Counted from the first letter of the stretch, positions 12,915-23,945 are shown. The stretch is 64,000 bases of DNA from Tatumella citrea (GCF_002163585.1 NZ_CP015579.1:3472001-3536000), one strand, 5' to 3'. Program-made: numbers and translations. The notes: generated by a model from the letters alone, not told the origin.

Positions 12915-12917
12915 GCC

Positions 12918-13421
12918 TTACCCTTTGTCAGCCTGTTTAGCTGAGGAAGGGATAAACCCTTCCAGAACTACCAGTGCCGCACCAATACAAATTCCGCAGT
13001 CTGCAATATTGAAGGTTGCGAAATGCCAGTCACCAACATAGAAGTCGATAAAATCGACAACAAAACCATGCCATGCCCGGTCAAGTAAATTGCCTAATGC
13101 CCCACCAATAATCATAGCGTAAGCAATGTTAGTTAGCTTCTGGCTGGCGCGACTGCGGTACATCAATACCAGTAATGCAATGGCAATAGCCACCGCAATA
13201 CCGGCAAAGAACCAACGCTGCCATCCGCCTTTATCTGCCAGAAAGCTAAACGCTGCACCATAGTTATGCGCATAGAACAGATTCAGAAAAGGCACCAGCG
13301 CACGACTCTCGTGCAACTGCATATTTGCCATAATCCACTGTTTGCTGGCGAAATCGATGACTATCACCAGTACCATAACCCATAGCCAGCGTAAGCCGGT
13401 TGAACACAATGATTTACTCAT
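12918..13421 (-). CDS. lspA: Lipoprotein signal peptidase (signal peptidase II)
   Basis: Inner-membrane aspartic protease that cleaves prolipoproteins before the lipidated cysteine; target of globomycin. The 167 aa show four membrane segments. The family motifs holding the two catalytic aspartates are present: [33 protein letters not shown], split around residues 115-145 (first Asp in NLLDR, second in VVDFIDF). Its ATG overlaps the ileS stop (TGATG), the usual ileS-lspA coupling in enterobacteria. The lipoprotein gene at 51687 is one likely substrate in this window. Confidence 0.97.
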   Translation of the reverse strand: MSKSLCSTGLRWLWVMVLVIVIDFASKQWIMANMQLHESRALVPFLNLFYAHNYGAAFSFLADKGGWQRWFFAGIAVAIAIALLVLMYRSRASQKLTNIAYAMIIGGALGNLLDRAWHGFVVDFIDFYVGDWHFATFNIADCGICIGAALVVLEGFIPSSAKQADKG

Positions 13422-16237
13422 CAGGCAAACTTACGCTCTTCACCAGCACCTGCCACGTTGGTGTAACAACGTCCACAGATTTCAGCATGTTCAGGGTTCT
13501 GACCAACATCCTTGGTGTAATGCCAGCAGCGAGGGCATTTTTCGCCTTCAGCTTTAGTCAGCACTACTTTCAGACCTTTCAGGTGTTCACTCTGAACGGC
13601 ATCAGCCGGCGCCGACGAGTAGTCAGCAACCTGCACCGCAGACGTCAGAAGCACAAAGCGCAGCTCATCTCCCAGAGCTTTCAGTTTTTCAGCCAAAGCA
13701 TCATCGGCATAAAGGACAACTGAAGCTTCCAGAGCACCGCCAATTCGCTTATCGGCACGAGCCTGTTCAATCACCTTATTCACTTCACTACGAACTTTCA
13801 GCAGCTGTTCCCAGTACGAATCATTCAGCGCTTCATGTTCCGACAAGCCAAACAGTCCCTGGTACCATTCACCGGTAAACACATATTGTTCACGCTGTCC
13901 GGACAGGTGTCCCCAGATTTCATCGGCGGTAAACGACATAATTGGCGCCATCCAACGAACCAGTGCTTCGGCAATATGCCACAGCGCGGTCTGACAACTC
14001 CGGCGAGCCACACTATCGGCTTTCGCGGTGTACTGACGATCTTTGATGATATCCAGATAGAACGAGCCCATCTCGACTGAACAGAACTGCATCAGGCGTT
14101 GTACCACTTCGTGGAAATCATAGCGCTCATAAGAGGCAACGATATCCTGCTGTGCAGCCAGCGCACAACTGACAGCCCAGCGATCCAGAACCACCATATC
14201 TTCCGCAGCTACCTGATCAGTTTCCGGATTAAATCCGTTCAGGTTCGCCAGCAGGAAGCGGGCAGTATTACGGATACGGCGATAGGCATCTGCAGAACGT
14301 TTCAGAATCTCGTCTGATACTGCCATTTCACCTGAGTAGTCGGTAGAAGCTACCCACAGACGTAAAATATCTGCACCCAGTTTATCCATGACATCCTGAG
14401 GACTGACGGTGTTTCCAATCGATTTAGACATCTTACGGCCCTGACCATCCACGGTGAATCCATGAGTCAGTACCTGACGGTAAGGTGCTTTACTTTTGAT
14501 AGCTGTAGAGATCATCAGGGATGACATAAACCAGCCACGGTGCTGGTCAGAGCCTTCCAGATAAATATCTGCACTGTGGCCGTTAAATTCCGGACGCACA
14601 TCGACAACAGAACAACTGGTCGATCCTGAGTCAAACCACACATCCAGAGTATCAGGGACTTTGCTGTAGTTTTCGGCATCATCACCCAGTAACTCTTTAG
14701 CATCCAGATCCCACCATGCCTGAATACCATCCTGCTCAACCCGCAGTGCAACCTGTTCCATCAGTTGCAGGGTATCCGGGTGCAGCTCTTCAGTGTGGTT
14801 GTGGACAAACAGCGCCATTGGCACACCCCAGGTACGCTGGCGGGAAATACACCAGTCAGGGCGGTTAGCTACCATCGATTCAATACGTGCCTGGCCCCAG
14901 TCCGGGATCCATTGCACATCTTTGATCTCTTTCAGTGACTGAGCACGCAAACCTTTCTGATCCATGCTAATAAACCATTGCGGCGTTGCACGGAAGATAA
15001 TCGGCGTTTTGTGGCGCCAGCAGTGCGGATAGCTGTGGTGTAATTTTTCCACATGCAGAAGCGCACCCTTCTCACGCAGCAATTCCACAATCAGATCATT
15101 TGCTTTGAACACATTAACGCCATCCAGACCCGGATAAGTTCCTGGCAGATAGCTGCCATCAGGGCCGACAGGATTGGCTACTTCAATGCCATATTTCTGA
15201 CCAATGACATAGTCTTCCGGACCGTGGCCCGGAGCGGTATGGACCGCACCTGTACCGGCATCCAGAGTAACGTGATCACCCAGCAGTACCGGAACATCGA
15301 AGTCGAGGAACGGATGACGGAAGCGCAGCAGTTCAAGCGCATCACCCCGGCATTCGCCCAGCACAGTCCATTCGGTGATCCCGGCACGTTTCAGTACACT
15401 TTCGGTCAGTTCTTTTGCCAGAATCAGTACATGGCCGTCGGCCTGAACCAGTTGGTATTCAAATTCCGGATTAACAGAAATTGCCCGGTTAGAAGGCATG
15501 GTCCACGGAGTAGTGGTCCAGATAACCAGCGATATCGGAGCTTCCGGAACCGCCGCAGAAAATTTCGCGGCTACCGCAGCTGCATCTGTCGCGTTAAACA
15601 TCACATCGATAGATGGTGAAGTTTTATCGTAATATTCAACTTCTGCCTCAGCCAGTGCAGAGCGGCACTCGGTACACCAGTGAACCGGTTTTGCCCCTTT
15701 CAGCAGATGGCCGTTACCAATGATACGTCCTAACGCACGGATAATGTTGGCTTCGGTTTTGAAATCCATCGTCAGGTAAGGGTGGTTCCAGTCACCTAAC
15801 ACACCCAGACGGATAAAATCTTTTTTCTGCCCTTCAATCTGCTCAGCCGCATACTCACGACAAGCCGCGCGGAATTCCGCCGCAGTGACTTTTTCGCCAG
15901 GTTTGCCGATCATCTGTTCAACTTTATGTTCGATCGGTAATCCGTGGCAGTCCCAACCCGGCACGTACGGGGCATCAAAGCCTGACAGACCTTTGGATTT
16001 AACAATAATATCTTTCAGAATCTTATTAACTGAGTGACCAATATGAATGCTGCCGTTAGCGTACGGAGGGCCGTCATGCAGAATAAAGGTTTTTTTACCT
16101 TTCTTAGCTGCACGAATAGTTTGGTACAGTTGATCGTCGGTCCAGCGCTGCAGCATTGCTGGTTCCCGTTTGGCCAGATCGCCACGCATCGGGAACCCTG
16201 TTTCTGGTAAATTCAGGGTAGATTTATAGTCACTCAT
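13421..16237 (-). CDS. ileS: Isoleucyl-tRNA synthetase
   Basis: Charges tRNA-Ile in the cytoplasm. The 938 aa equal the E. coli length. The class I HIGH motif is in [16 protein letters not shown] near residue 60, a large CP1 editing domain follows, and KMSKS is in [10 protein letters not shown] near residue 603. The C-terminal zinc-binding domain has the two cysteine pairs CPRCWH and CGRCYTN. It is the bacterial (mupirocin-sensitive) architecture. It starts 27 bp after ribF and is coupled to lspA. Confidence 0.98.
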   Translation of the reverse strand: MSDYKSTLNLPETGFPMRGDLAKREPAMLQRWTDDQLYQTIRAAKKGKKTFILHDGPPYANGSIHIGHSVNKILKDIIVKSKGLSGFDAPYVPGWDCHGLPIEHKVEQMIGKPGEKVTAAEFRAACREYAAEQIEGQKKDFIRLGVLGDWNHPYLTMDFKTEANIIRALGRIIGNGHLLKGAKPVHWCTECRSALAEAEVEYYDKTSPSIDVMFNATDAAAVAAKFSAAVPEAPISLVIWTTTPWTMPSNRAISVNPEFEYQLVQADGHVLILAKELTESVLKRAGITEWTVLGECRGDALELLRFRHPFLDFDVPVLLGDHVTLDAGTGAVHTAPGHGPEDYVIGQKYGIEVANPVGPDGSYLPGTYPGLDGVNVFKANDLIVELLREKGALLHVEKLHHSYPHCWRHKTPIIFRATPQWFISMDQKGLRAQSLKEIKDVQWIPDWGQARIESMVANRPDWCISRQRTWGVPMALFVHNHTEELHPDTLQLMEQVALRVEQDGIQAWWDLDAKELLGDDAENYSKVPDTLDVWFDSGSTSCSVVDVRPEFNGHSADIYLEGSDQHRGWFMSSLMISTAIKSKAPYRQVLTHGFTVDGQGRKMSKSIGNTVSPQDVMDKLGADILRLWVASTDYSGEMAVSDEILKRSADAYRRIRNTARFLLANLNGFNPETDQVAAEDMVVLDRWAVSCALAAQQDIVASYERYDFHEVVQRLMQFCSVEMGSFYLDIIKDRQYTAKADSVARRSCQTALWHIAEALVRWMAPIMSFTADEIWGHLSGQREQYVFTGEWYQGLFGLSEHEALNDSYWEQLLKVRSEVNKVIEQARADKRIGGALEASVVLYADDALAEKLKALGDELRFVLLTSAVQVADYSSAPADAVQSEHLKGLKVVLTKAEGEKCPRCWHYTKDVGQNPEHAEICGRCYTNVAGAGEERKFA

Positions 16238-16264
16238 CAGATTCTCGGTTCCATATTTCGGTCA

Positions 16265-17203
16265 TTACACCGTTGCTTTTAGCCCAAAAAATTCCCGGGC
16301 CGTCACCACATCTTTGGCAATTTGCGCTTTTAGTTCATCAAGCGAGGCAAATCGTTGCTCATTACGTATTTTATGCCGCAATACCACTGAGATATGGCGG
16401 CCATATAAATCAATATTTACATCCAGTAAATTCACTTCCAGTTGCTGGCGGATGCCCTTTACAGTTGGTCGCGTTCCAATATTCGCCACGCCATAAAAGG
16501 GACTTCCACTGATGCCCTGTACCTCGACCGCAAACACACCTTTCACTGGCGCCACAGCCCGTCGCAACGGAATATTCGCAGTTGGAAAGCCGAGTGTTCG
16601 GCCCAGAGCATCACCGTGTACCACCTTGCCGGAAATTGCATAAGGACGTCCCAGCAATCGTTCTGCCGCAGCGAAATCATCAGCAGCCAGCGCTTCCCGG
16701 ACTTTGGTACTGCTGACCCGCAGCCCTTCATGACAAAATGTCTGGGTATTAGCAATTTCAAAGTGATACTGCTGCCCGGCTTTCTGTAATAACAGGAAAT
16801 CCCCTTCCCGGCCAGCGCCGAAGCGGAAATCATCGCCGACAGTCAGAAAGCGAACATCCAGTTTATCCACCAGGATGTTGCGGATAAAATCATCCGCTGT
16901 CAGTGCCGAAAACGCACTGTCAAAACGAACACACAGTACCGTATCAACTCCGGCCTGTTCCAGATAATGAATTTTTTCCCGTAATCTTGTCAGTCGTGCC
17001 GGGACCTGCCCGCGGGCAAAAAACTCCAACGGTTGTGGTTCAAATAACATAACCACTACCGGAAGATGACGTTTCCGTCCTTCTTCGCAAAGCTGCGTCA
17101 GTAGCGCCTGATGCCCGCGATGCACACCGTCAAAATTACCAATAGTCAAAACGCAGCCTTGATGCTGCTTTGAAAGATTATGTAAACCGCGGATAAACTT
17201 CAT
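16265..17203 (-). CDS. ribF: Bifunctional riboflavin kinase / FAD synthetase
   Basis: Converts riboflavin to FMN and then FAD. The 312-aa protein (E. coli 313) has an N-terminal nucleotidyltransferase domain with LTIGNFDGVHRGHQALL (residues about 20-36) and SSTKVREAL. A C-terminal kinase domain follows, starting near residue 185 with GKVVHGDALGRTLGFPTANI. It is first in the run ribF-ileS-lspA-fkpB-ispH and is divergent from rpsT, as in E. coli. Confidence 0.97.
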   Translation of the reverse strand: MKFIRGLHNLSKQHQGCVLTIGNFDGVHRGHQALLTQLCEEGRKRHLPVVVMLFEPQPLEFFARGQVPARLTRLREKIHYLEQAGVDTVLCVRFDSAFSALTADDFIRNILVDKLDVRFLTVGDDFRFGAGREGDFLLLQKAGQQYHFEIANTQTFCHEGLRVSSTKVREALAADDFAAAERLLGRPYAISGKVVHGDALGRTLGFPTANIPLRRAVAPVKGVFAVEVQGISGSPFYGVANIGTRPTVKGIRQQLEVNLLDVNIDLYGRHISVVLRHKIRNEQRFASLDELKAQIAKDVVTAREFFGLKATV

Positions 17204-17373
17204 GGTCGACTCAAATCGCTGGAAATCGCCGGATTATACCCTTTACGGCGTACAAATTTAACCCGTCAACTTACCCTTTCGATGCTTCTTTACTGCTTTT
17301 CCTCATGTTTATTTGTGGCCGGGTAAATTCCCGACAATTTTGTTGCGAAAAGCTGTATTCAGCGCCAGGAAGC

Positions 17374-17382
17374 TGGTAGAAT
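17374..17382 (+). promoter_or_regulatory. rpsT upstream promoter, extended -10
   Basis: TGG-TAGAAT is an extended -10 element 92 bp upstream of the second rpsT promoter's -10; no good -35 is seen. E. coli rpsT also has two promoters at about this spacing. Confidence 0.4.
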
Positions 17383-17445
17383 CTTGCGCCATCAATTACG
17401 TAACCGGGTGTTGTTGTTTAAACGACGCTTATTTGCACAAATCCA

Positions 17446-17474
17446 TTGACAAAAGAAGGCGCAAAAGGCATAGT
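17446..17474 (+). promoter_or_regulatory. rpsT main promoter
   Basis: A perfect -35 TTGACA (17446-17451), 17 bp, then CATAGT (17469-17474), located 48 bp before the rpsT start. Confidence 0.7.
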
Positions 17475-17500
17475 CCTCGGCCTTTGATTTGTCCATATAG

Positions 17501-17785
<285 letters not shown>

Positions 17786-17812
17786 TCGCCTGATTGTTGT
17801 TGCTTTGAAAAG

Positions 17813-17835
17813 AACCGGCCCTGGCCGGTTTTTTT
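17813..17835 (+). terminator. Intrinsic terminator of rpsT
   Basis: AACCGGCC-CT-GGCCGGTT followed by a T-run, 27 bp after the rpsT stop. Confidence 0.88.
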
Positions 17836-17880
17836 ATGCCTGAAATTCCACTGGCCAGACTTTACTGGCAAGTGGATTTG

Positions 17881-19053
17881 CTAGTGTGATGGCGCCGCAT
17901 AACGCAGCCGCAGTAGAACATATCCTACGACCGCAGACAAAACAGAGCCCCCCAGAATTCCCAGCTTAGCTTCATTCACCAGTTGTGCATGCTGTTGCCC
18001 GAATGCCAGTGAGGCAATAAATATCGACATGGTAAAACCAATACCACACAACACACCGATGGTCGCAATATCAGCAATACCTGTTTTGCCGGGGAATCTG
18101 GCGATACCCAGCCTGGTACTCAGCCAGCAAATCAGTGCAATTCCCAGAGGCTTACCAATCAGCAGGCCCGCGATAATCCCTAACGGTAATGGCGACAATA
18201 CATCAGACAGACTCAGGTTATTCAGGACGACTCCGGCATTGGCAAAAGCAAATAATGGCAGGATCAGCCAACGGCTCCACGGTGCCAGAGCGTGTGCCAG
18301 CGCAGATGCCGCAGAATGCTCTCCCTGCCCCCTGACTGGCATCATCAGCCCAAGGATGACGCCGGCAATGGTGGCATGCACTCCGGATGAGAGCACCGCA
18401 TACCACAGCACCACCCCGGCCAGCAGCCAGGCACTGCGTTTTTGTACTCCGGCACGATTCATCAGCGCCAGAATCACAACCATCACCGCCATAGCGCCCA
18501 GCGCCAGCAGTGAGACTTGCCCGCTGTAAAATAAAGCGATGATAATAATGGCGCCCAGGTCATCAATCACCGCCAGCGCCATCAAAAACACCCGCAGAAC
18601 CGCCGGAACCCTGTGCCCCAGCAATGCCAGGATGCCCAGAGCAAAAGCTATATCCGTGGCCGTTGGAATGGCCCAGCCATTACGAAACTCAGGATGGTGA
18701 CCGTTGCCTGCCAGAAAGATAACCGCCGGTGCAATCATTCCCCCCAGCGCAGCCAGCAGTGGGAAAATAGCCTGCTGACGGGTTGCCAGTGCTCCACTGA
18801 CCAGTTCCTGTTTGACTTCCAACCCGACCAGCAGGAAAAAGACCGCCATCAGGGCATCATTAATCCAGAACAGGGTGTTGTGAGGATGTGCATCAGCACT
18901 GCTGCCTTCCGACAGGGTAAAATGCAGGAAATGCTGATATCCCTCCGCACTCCAGCTGGCATTTGCCAGCACCATAGCGAGCACTGCGGCAACGATTAAG
19001 ACTACGCCTCCGGCAGCCTCGCTCAGGAATAATTTTTTCAAAACTGACATCAA
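17881..19053 (-). CDS. nhaA: Na+/H+ antiporter NhaA
   Basis: Inner-membrane antiporter that expels one sodium ion for two protons; needed for salt and alkaline tolerance. The 390 aa (E. coli 388) form about 12 membrane helices. The ion-binding aspartate pair is present in AVIDDLGAI, and the N-terminal LKKLFLSEAAGGVVLIVAAVLAM and pH-sensor-side LVGLEVKQELVSG are typical. In E. coli nhaA is followed by its LysR-type regulator nhaR; here rpsT follows directly, so control must differ. It lies downstream of dnaJ, past a terminator. Confidence 0.97.
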   Translation of the reverse strand: MMSVLKKLFLSEAAGGVVLIVAAVLAMVLANASWSAEGYQHFLHFTLSEGSSADAHPHNTLFWINDALMAVFFLLVGLEVKQELVSGALATRQQAIFPLLAALGGMIAPAVIFLAGNGHHPEFRNGWAIPTATDIAFALGILALLGHRVPAVLRVFLMALAVIDDLGAIIIIALFYSGQVSLLALGAMAVMVVILALMNRAGVQKRSAWLLAGVVLWYAVLSSGVHATIAGVILGLMMPVRGQGEHSAASALAHALAPWSRWLILPLFAFANAGVVLNNLSLSDVLSPLPLGIIAGLLIGKPLGIALICWLSTRLGIARFPGKTGIADIATIGVLCGIGFTMSIFIASLAFGQQHAQLVNEAKLGILGGSVLSAVVGYVLLRLRYAAPSH

Positions 19054-19138
19054 ACAGCATCCTTCCGGTTTGTTTTTTCGGTTCGGATAATGTTCTCAGT
19101 TATGTTGCTGATTGCCAAACATTCCCGGATTAATATAC

Positions 19139-19171
19139 AAAAAAAAAGCCAGCACTACAGAGCACTGGCTT
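19139..19171 (-). terminator. Intrinsic terminator of dnaKJ
   Basis: On the minus strand, AAGCCAGTGCT-CTGT-AGTGCTGGCTT followed by a run of T; about 20 bp after the dnaJ stop. Confidence 0.88.
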
Positions 19172-19190
19172 ATTTCGTTGAACCGACCGT

Positions 19191-20333
19191 TTAGCGGGTC
19201 AAATCGTCAAAGAATTTCTTCACACCATCAAAGAAGCTCTTCGAGCGGGGGCTGTTATTGTCGCCTGACGGGCCACCCAGAGTCTCACCCAGTTCACTGA
19301 GCAACTCTTTCTGCTTTTCGCTCAGGTTCACCGGCGTTTCGACCACCACGCGGCACAACAAATCACCAATGGAACCGCCACGAACCGATTTCACACCTTT
19401 ACCACGCATCCGGAATAATTTATCGGTTTGCGTGCCGGCAGGGATTTTCAGCTTCACCCGGCCATCCAGGGTGGGAACTTCAATTTCGCCACCCAATGCT
19501 GCCATAGCGAAATTAATAGGTACTTCGCAGTAAAGATTATTATCTTCACGTTCAAAGATCGGATGCTTTTTCACCGAGACCTGTACATACAGATCACCCG
19601 CCGGAGCACCCTGCTCGCCAGCTTCACCTTCTCCACTCAGACGGATACGATCACCGGTATCTACGCCTGCCGGAATTTTCACTGACAGAGTTTTGGTTTT
19701 CTCAACACGGCCATGACCATGACAGGAGTTGCACGGATCTTTAATAATGGTGCCACGGCCCTGACAGGTCGGACACGGCTGCTGCACCGTGAAGAACCCC
19801 TGGCGCATCTGCACCTGACCAGCTCCCTGGCAGGTAGTACAGGTTTGTGGTTTAGAGCCTGCTTTCGCCCCGCTACCATGACAGGTATCGCACTCCTGGA
19901 GTGTCGGGATACGAATCTCTTTGGTTACACCACGAACCGCCTCTTCCAGAGTCAGTTCCATGTTATAACGCAGATCGGAACCGCGGGCTGCTCGCTGACG
20001 ACGACCACCGCCAAAAATGTCACCGAACACGTCACCAAAGATATCGCCGAAATCTGCGCCGCCGCCACCAAAGCCACCGCCGAATCCGCCACCGCCCATG
20101 CCGCCTTGTTCAAACGCCGCATGACCATACTGGTCATAAGCTGCACGTTTCTGATCATCCGTCAGAATTTCATAGGCTTCTTTAACTTCTTTGAACTTCT
20201 CTTCGGCCTGGGTATCGCCTGGATTACGGTCAGGGTGATATTTCATTGCCAGCCGTTTATAGGCTTTTTTGATTTCACGCTCATCCGCTGATTTGGATAC
20301 GCCTAAAATCTCGTAGTAATCACTCTTCGCCAT
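19191..20333 (-). CDS. dnaJ: Chaperone DnaJ (Hsp40)
   Basis: Co-chaperone that delivers unfolded clients to DnaK and stimulates its ATPase. The start is set at [15 protein letters not shown], the family N-terminus; two in-frame ATGs up to six codons upstream are less likely. The 380 aa (E. coli 376) show the J domain with HPD in KYHPDRNPG, then a long Gly/Phe region ([25 protein letters not shown]). Four zinc-binding CxxCxGxG repeats ([32 protein letters not shown]) precede the C-terminal substrate-binding domains. Confidence 0.97.
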   Translation of the reverse strand: MAKSDYYEILGVSKSADEREIKKAYKRLAMKYHPDRNPGDTQAEEKFKEVKEAYEILTDDQKRAAYDQYGHAAFEQGGMGGGGFGGGFGGGGADFGDIFGDVFGDIFGGGRRQRAARGSDLRYNMELTLEEAVRGVTKEIRIPTLQECDTCHGSGAKAGSKPQTCTTCQGAGQVQMRQGFFTVQQPCPTCQGRGTIIKDPCNSCHGHGRVEKTKTLSVKIPAGVDTGDRIRLSGEGEAGEQGAPAGDLYVQVSVKKHPIFEREDNNLYCEVPINFAMAALGGEIEVPTLDGRVKLKIPAGTQTDKLFRMRGKGVKSVRGGSIGDLLCRVVVETPVNLSEKQKELLSELGETLGGPSGDNNSPRSKSFFDGVKKFFDDLTR

Positions 20334-20355
20334 TTTCATTGCCTTTAACATGATC

Positions 20356-20387
20356 GCACGGGCGTGGATATTCTCCTACGCCCGTGC
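20356..20387 (-). other. dnaK-dnaJ intercistronic hairpin
   Basis: GCACGGGCGT and ACGCCCGTGC form a perfect 10-bp stem around a 12-base loop with AGGAG in it, 23 bases before the dnaJ start codon. There is no T-run. It may stabilise dnaK mRNA or tune dnaJ translation. Confidence 0.6.
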
Positions 20388-20435
20388 TGGTTAGCAGCGG
20401 CAGGATCCCCCACCGCTGAGCCCGGTCATGGGCAA

Positions 20436-22346
20436 TTATTTTTTGTCTTTAACTTCTTCAAATTCAGCGTCGACAACATCGTCATCTTTCTGAGCAGAAG
20501 CGTCTGCACCCTGAGCTGCACCGTTCGCCTGAGCCTGCTGTGCCAGCTCCATCAGCTTACCGGATACCTCAACCAGCGCCTGAATTTTGGCGTCAATTTC
20601 AGCTTTATCTTCTGCTTTCAGCGCAGCTTCCAGCGCAGTCAGTGCAGATTCAATCGGTGCTTTATCTTCAGCAGATAATTTATCACCGGCTTCTTCTAAC
20701 TGTTTACGGGTGCTGTGTACTACCTGGTCACCCTGGTTGCGCGCCTGAACCAGCTCTTCAAATTTACGGTCAGATTCTGCATTCAGTTCTGCATCACGAA
20801 CCATTTTTTCGATTTCTTCATCGTTCAGACCGGAAGAAGCCTTAATGGTGATCTTCTGCTCTTTACCGCTGTTTTTGTCTTTAGCAGACACATGCAGGAT
20901 ACCATCCGCATCGATGTCAAAGGTGACTTCGATCTGAGGCATACCACGTGGTGCTGCCTGAATACCATCCAGGTTAAACTGACCCAGTGACTTGTTATCA
21001 GAAGAACGTTTACGCTCACCCTGCAGCACGTGGATAGTTACCGCAGACTGATTGTCTTCTGCTGTAGAGAACACCTGGCTGTGTTTGGTCGGGATAGTGG
21101 TGTTTTTGCTGATCAGGCTGGTCATTACGCCGCCCATGGTTTCGATCCCCAGGGACAGAGGAGTTACGTCCAGCAACAGAACATCTTTAACATCACCAGC
21201 CAGAACACCACCCTGAACTGCTGCACCTACTGCTACTGCTTCGTCCGGGTTAACGTCTTTACGTGGTTCTTTACCAAAGAAGTCTTTAACTTTGGTCTGA
21301 ACCAGTGGCATACGGGTCTGTCCACCAACCAGAATCACGTCATTGATGTCAGATACTGACAGGCCGGCATCTTTCAGAGCAACTTTCAGCGGCTCGATAG
21401 AACGGCTAACCAGATCTTCAACCAGAGCTTCCAGTTTCGCACGGGTCACTTTGATATTCAGGTGTTTAGGACCTGTTGCATCGGCAGTCACGTACGGCAG
21501 GTTAACGTCAGTCTGCTGTGCAGAAGACAGCTCAATTTTCGCTTTCTCTGCAGCTTCTTTCAGACGTTGCATTGCCAGCGGATCGTTACGCAGGTCAATA
21601 CCCTGCTCTTTCTTAAACTCATCGACCAGGTAGTTGATCAGACGGCTGTCAAAGTCTTCACCACCCAGGTGGGTATCACCATTGGTAGCCAGAACTTCGA
21701 AGGTTTTTTCGCCATCAACTTCATCAATTTCGATGATTGAGATATCGAAAGTACCACCACCCAGGTCATAAACCGCGATAGTACGGTTACCCTGGCCTTT
21801 ATCCATACCGTATGCCAGTGCAGCAGCGGTTGGTTCGTTGATGATACGTTTGACTTCCAGACCTGCGATACGACCGGCATCTTTAGTAGCCTGACGCTGT
21901 GCATCGTTAAAGTATGCAGGTACAGTGATAACCGCTTCAGTTACTGGCTCACCCAGATAATCTTCAGCCGTTTTCTTCATTTTTTTCAGCACTTCAGCAG
22001 AGATCTGCGGCGGTGCCATTTTCTGGCCTTTTACATCCAACCATGCGTCACCGTTGTCAGAACCGATGATTTTATAAGGCATGATTTTCAGATCACGCTG
22101 AACTTCTTCGTCCTGGAAACGACGGCCGATCAGACGTTTGATAGCAAACAGCGTGTTTTGCGGGTTAGTCACGGCCTGACGTTTAGCAGGCTGGCCTACC
22201 AGAGTTTCGCCATCCTGGGTGTAAGCGATGATTGAAGGTGTTGTACGATCACCCTCAGCATTTTCCAGTACGCGTGCTTTACCACCATCCATAATTGCTA
22301 CGCATGAATTGGTTGTACCAAGGTCAATACCAATAATTTTACCCAT
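20436..22346 (-). CDS. dnaK: Chaperone DnaK (Hsp70)
   Basis: ATP-dependent chaperone. The 636 aa (E. coli 638) begin [21 protein letters not shown]. The nucleotide-binding domain has [39 protein letters not shown] and [10 protein letters not shown]. The linker [16 protein letters not shown] leads to the beta-sandwich substrate-binding domain. The C-terminal lid ends in EEVKDKK, close to the conserved EEVKDKK tail. It is followed by dnaJ in one operon and preceded by two sigma-32 promoters. Confidence 0.98.
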   Translation of the reverse strand: MGKIIGIDLGTTNSCVAIMDGGKARVLENAEGDRTTPSIIAYTQDGETLVGQPAKRQAVTNPQNTLFAIKRLIGRRFQDEEVQRDLKIMPYKIIGSDNGDAWLDVKGQKMAPPQISAEVLKKMKKTAEDYLGEPVTEAVITVPAYFNDAQRQATKDAGRIAGLEVKRIINEPTAAALAYGMDKGQGNRTIAVYDLGGGTFDISIIEIDEVDGEKTFEVLATNGDTHLGGEDFDSRLINYLVDEFKKEQGIDLRNDPLAMQRLKEAAEKAKIELSSAQQTDVNLPYVTADATGPKHLNIKVTRAKLEALVEDLVSRSIEPLKVALKDAGLSVSDINDVILVGGQTRMPLVQTKVKDFFGKEPRKDVNPDEAVAVGAAVQGGVLAGDVKDVLLLDVTPLSLGIETMGGVMTSLISKNTTIPTKHSQVFSTAEDNQSAVTIHVLQGERKRSSDNKSLGQFNLDGIQAAPRGMPQIEVTFDIDADGILHVSAKDKNSGKEQKITIKASSGLNDEEIEKMVRDAELNAESDRKFEELVQARNQGDQVVHSTRKQLEEAGDKLSAEDKAPIESALTALEAALKAEDKAEIDAKIQALVEVSGKLMELAQQAQANGAAQGADASAQKDDDVVDAEFEEVKDKK

Positions 22347-22395
22347 CTCTACACATCTCCCACTTAAATTCTGTTTTCGTTCGGATATGAACCTT

Positions 22396-22423
22396 AAATG
22401 CGGTCTCAGGTGATTAATTCAAG
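22396..22423 (-). promoter_or_regulatory. Sigma-32 heat-shock promoter of dnaKJ, proximal
   Basis: Minus strand: CTTGAAT, 13 bp, CCGCATTT, against the sigma-32 consensus CTTGAAA-N11-16-CCCCATnT. About 50 bp before the dnaK ATG. Confidence 0.65.
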
Positions 22424-22471
22424 CCCCGGATTGCATTTTTTTTTCGGCTCATAACTCGCTATGAGAACAAG

Positions 22472-22497
22472 ATGGGGTCAGTTTGTCGACCATCAAG
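22472..22497 (-). promoter_or_regulatory. Sigma-32 heat-shock promoter of dnaKJ, distal
   Basis: Minus strand: CTTGATG, 13 bp, CCCCATCT. This closely matches E. coli dnaK P1 (CTTGATG and CCCCATTT with the same spacing). Two T-runs lie just upstream and might act as an UP-like element. Confidence 0.82.
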
Positions 22498-22629
22498 GGG
22501 TGGAGTAAAAAAAAGTAAAAAAAAGCAGCGTGATGACAACAGACTGGGGGCTGAGGGAGAACATCTCTTGTGGGTTCGGTCAGCCAGCAAATAACGGTGA
22601 GGCAGAGGAAAGAAGGTGTTAATGCACAG

Positions 22630-22646
22630 TGGGGGCCAGGCCCCCA
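22630..22646 (-). other. Strong hairpin after the transporter gene
   Basis: TGGGGGC-CAG-GCCCCCA on the plus strand: a 7-bp GC-only stem with 3-base loop, right after the transporter stop at 22653. No T-run on the minus strand; may still limit read-through into dnaK. Confidence 0.45.
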
Positions 22647-22652
22647 ATGTGT

Positions 22653-23945
22653 TCAGGCACTGGCCTGGCGGAGAGAACGAGTCTGCGAGTGTAGATATAA
22701 ACCAATCACCCCACCCATCACACACAGTCCAATAATGTACCCACAGGGTGCCATCGGAGTGATACGTAAAGCCAGTGTCACAAAAATCGGCGTCAGCCCA
22801 CCAAACAATGCATAAGAAAGATTGTAAGCCAGAGATATACCGCTGAAACGGATCGCCGGAGGAAATGCGCGGACCATAATAAACGGCACTATCCCAACAG
22901 TCCCGACACAGAGTCCGGTCAGAGCATACACAGCTATCAGATACTGTGGCTGGCTTGCCATGACATTGAATAATAACCCGCAACTGATAGCCAGCAACAG
23001 GCATCCCACCGACAAGCAGAGCCCCGCACCAAAACGGTCAACCAGTGATCCGGCGATAATACATCCCAGCAGTAGCATGACAGTAGCGATGCTATTGGCC
23101 TGCAAACTCAACGCAGCCGGGATGTGATACATTTTCTGCATTAAGGCCGGAGCCATCAGGATAATTACCACAATGGCAGCTGACAGTAGCCATGTCAGCA
23201 ATACTGAGATCAGCAGACTTTTACGATGAAAGCGGATTACCGTATTCAGTGGCAGAGCTTCAGATAAGGATTTTTGCTGTTGCATCTGGCGAAACACAGG
23301 CGTTTCCTGCAACCAGCGACGCAAATATAGCGCAATAAAACCGAATACGCCGCCCAGCAGAAAAGCCAGACGCCAGCCGGTAGATGCCACCAGCTCAGGA
23401 GACATGCTGCGGTTAATCGCACCGGCAACCAACGATCCCAGCAGAATACCCACCGTCAGCCCGGCGGTCAGTGTGCCACAGGCAATTCCGGTCCGGTTGC
23501 CAGGTACATGTTCAGCAACAAACACCCAGGCACCAGGCACCTCACCGCCAATAGCCGCTCCCTGCAGTAAACGCATCAGCAACATCAACAGTGGAGCCGC
23601 CAGACCGATCGACTGATAGGAAGGTAATAATCCCATAGCCAGAGTTGGCAGTGCCATTAACAGAATACTCAGGCTAAACATTTTTTTGCGTCCGAGAACA
23701 TCGCCAAAATGCGCCATAACTATCCCGCCTAACGGTCTGGCAAGGTAACCGGCAGCAAAAATACCAAAGGTCTGAACCTGACGTAACCATTGAGGGATAT
23801 CGGCAGGGAAAAACAGATCGCCGATAACCGCAGCGAAGAAAACGAAAATAATAAAATCGTAAAATTCCAGGGCACCGCCCAGTGCAGCCAGAATGAGTGT
23901 TTTATAGTCCTGCCCGCTCAGGCGGCCCGGGGGGTGATTATCCAT
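22653..23945 (-). CDS. MFS transporter, metabolite:H+ symporter type
   Basis: A 430-aa, roughly 12-helix major facilitator. The start is placed at MDNHPPGRLSGQDYK; an ATG 26 codons upstream would add an unlikely N-terminal tail. The N-terminal half shows ALGGALEFYDFIIFVFFA, the loop 2-3 motif GGIVMAHFGDVLGRKKMF and RLLQGAAIGGEVPGAWVFVAEHVP, features of the metabolite:H+ symporter subgroup (ProP, ShiA, KgtP, citrate carriers). The substrate, likely an organic acid or zwitterion, cannot be told. It occupies the place held in E. coli by satP and neighbours between mog and dnaK. Confidence 0.85.
   Translation of the reverse strand: MDNHPPGRLSGQDYKTLILAALGGALEFYDFIIFVFFAAVIGDLFFPADIPQWLRQVQTFGIFAAGYLARPLGGIVMAHFGDVLGRKKMFSLSILLMALPTLAMGLLPSYQSIGLAAPLLMLLMRLLQGAAIGGEVPGAWVFVAEHVPGNRTGIACGTLTAGLTVGILLGSLVAGAINRSMSPELVASTGWRLAFLLGGVFGFIALYLRRWLQETPVFRQMQQQKSLSEALPLNTVIRFHRKSLLISVLLTWLLSAAIVVIILMAPALMQKMYHIPAALSLQANSIATVMLLLGCIIAGSLVDRFGAGLCLSVGCLLLAISCGLLFNVMASQPQYLIAVYALTGLCVGTVGIVPFIMVRAFPPAIRFSGISLAYNLSYALFGGLTPIFVTLALRITPMAPCGYIIGLCVMGGVIGLYLHSQTRSLRQASA

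Noticed and set aside
15053..15619. A 188-codon plus-strand frame inside ileS
   Set aside because: Antisense shadow of ileS without supporting signals.
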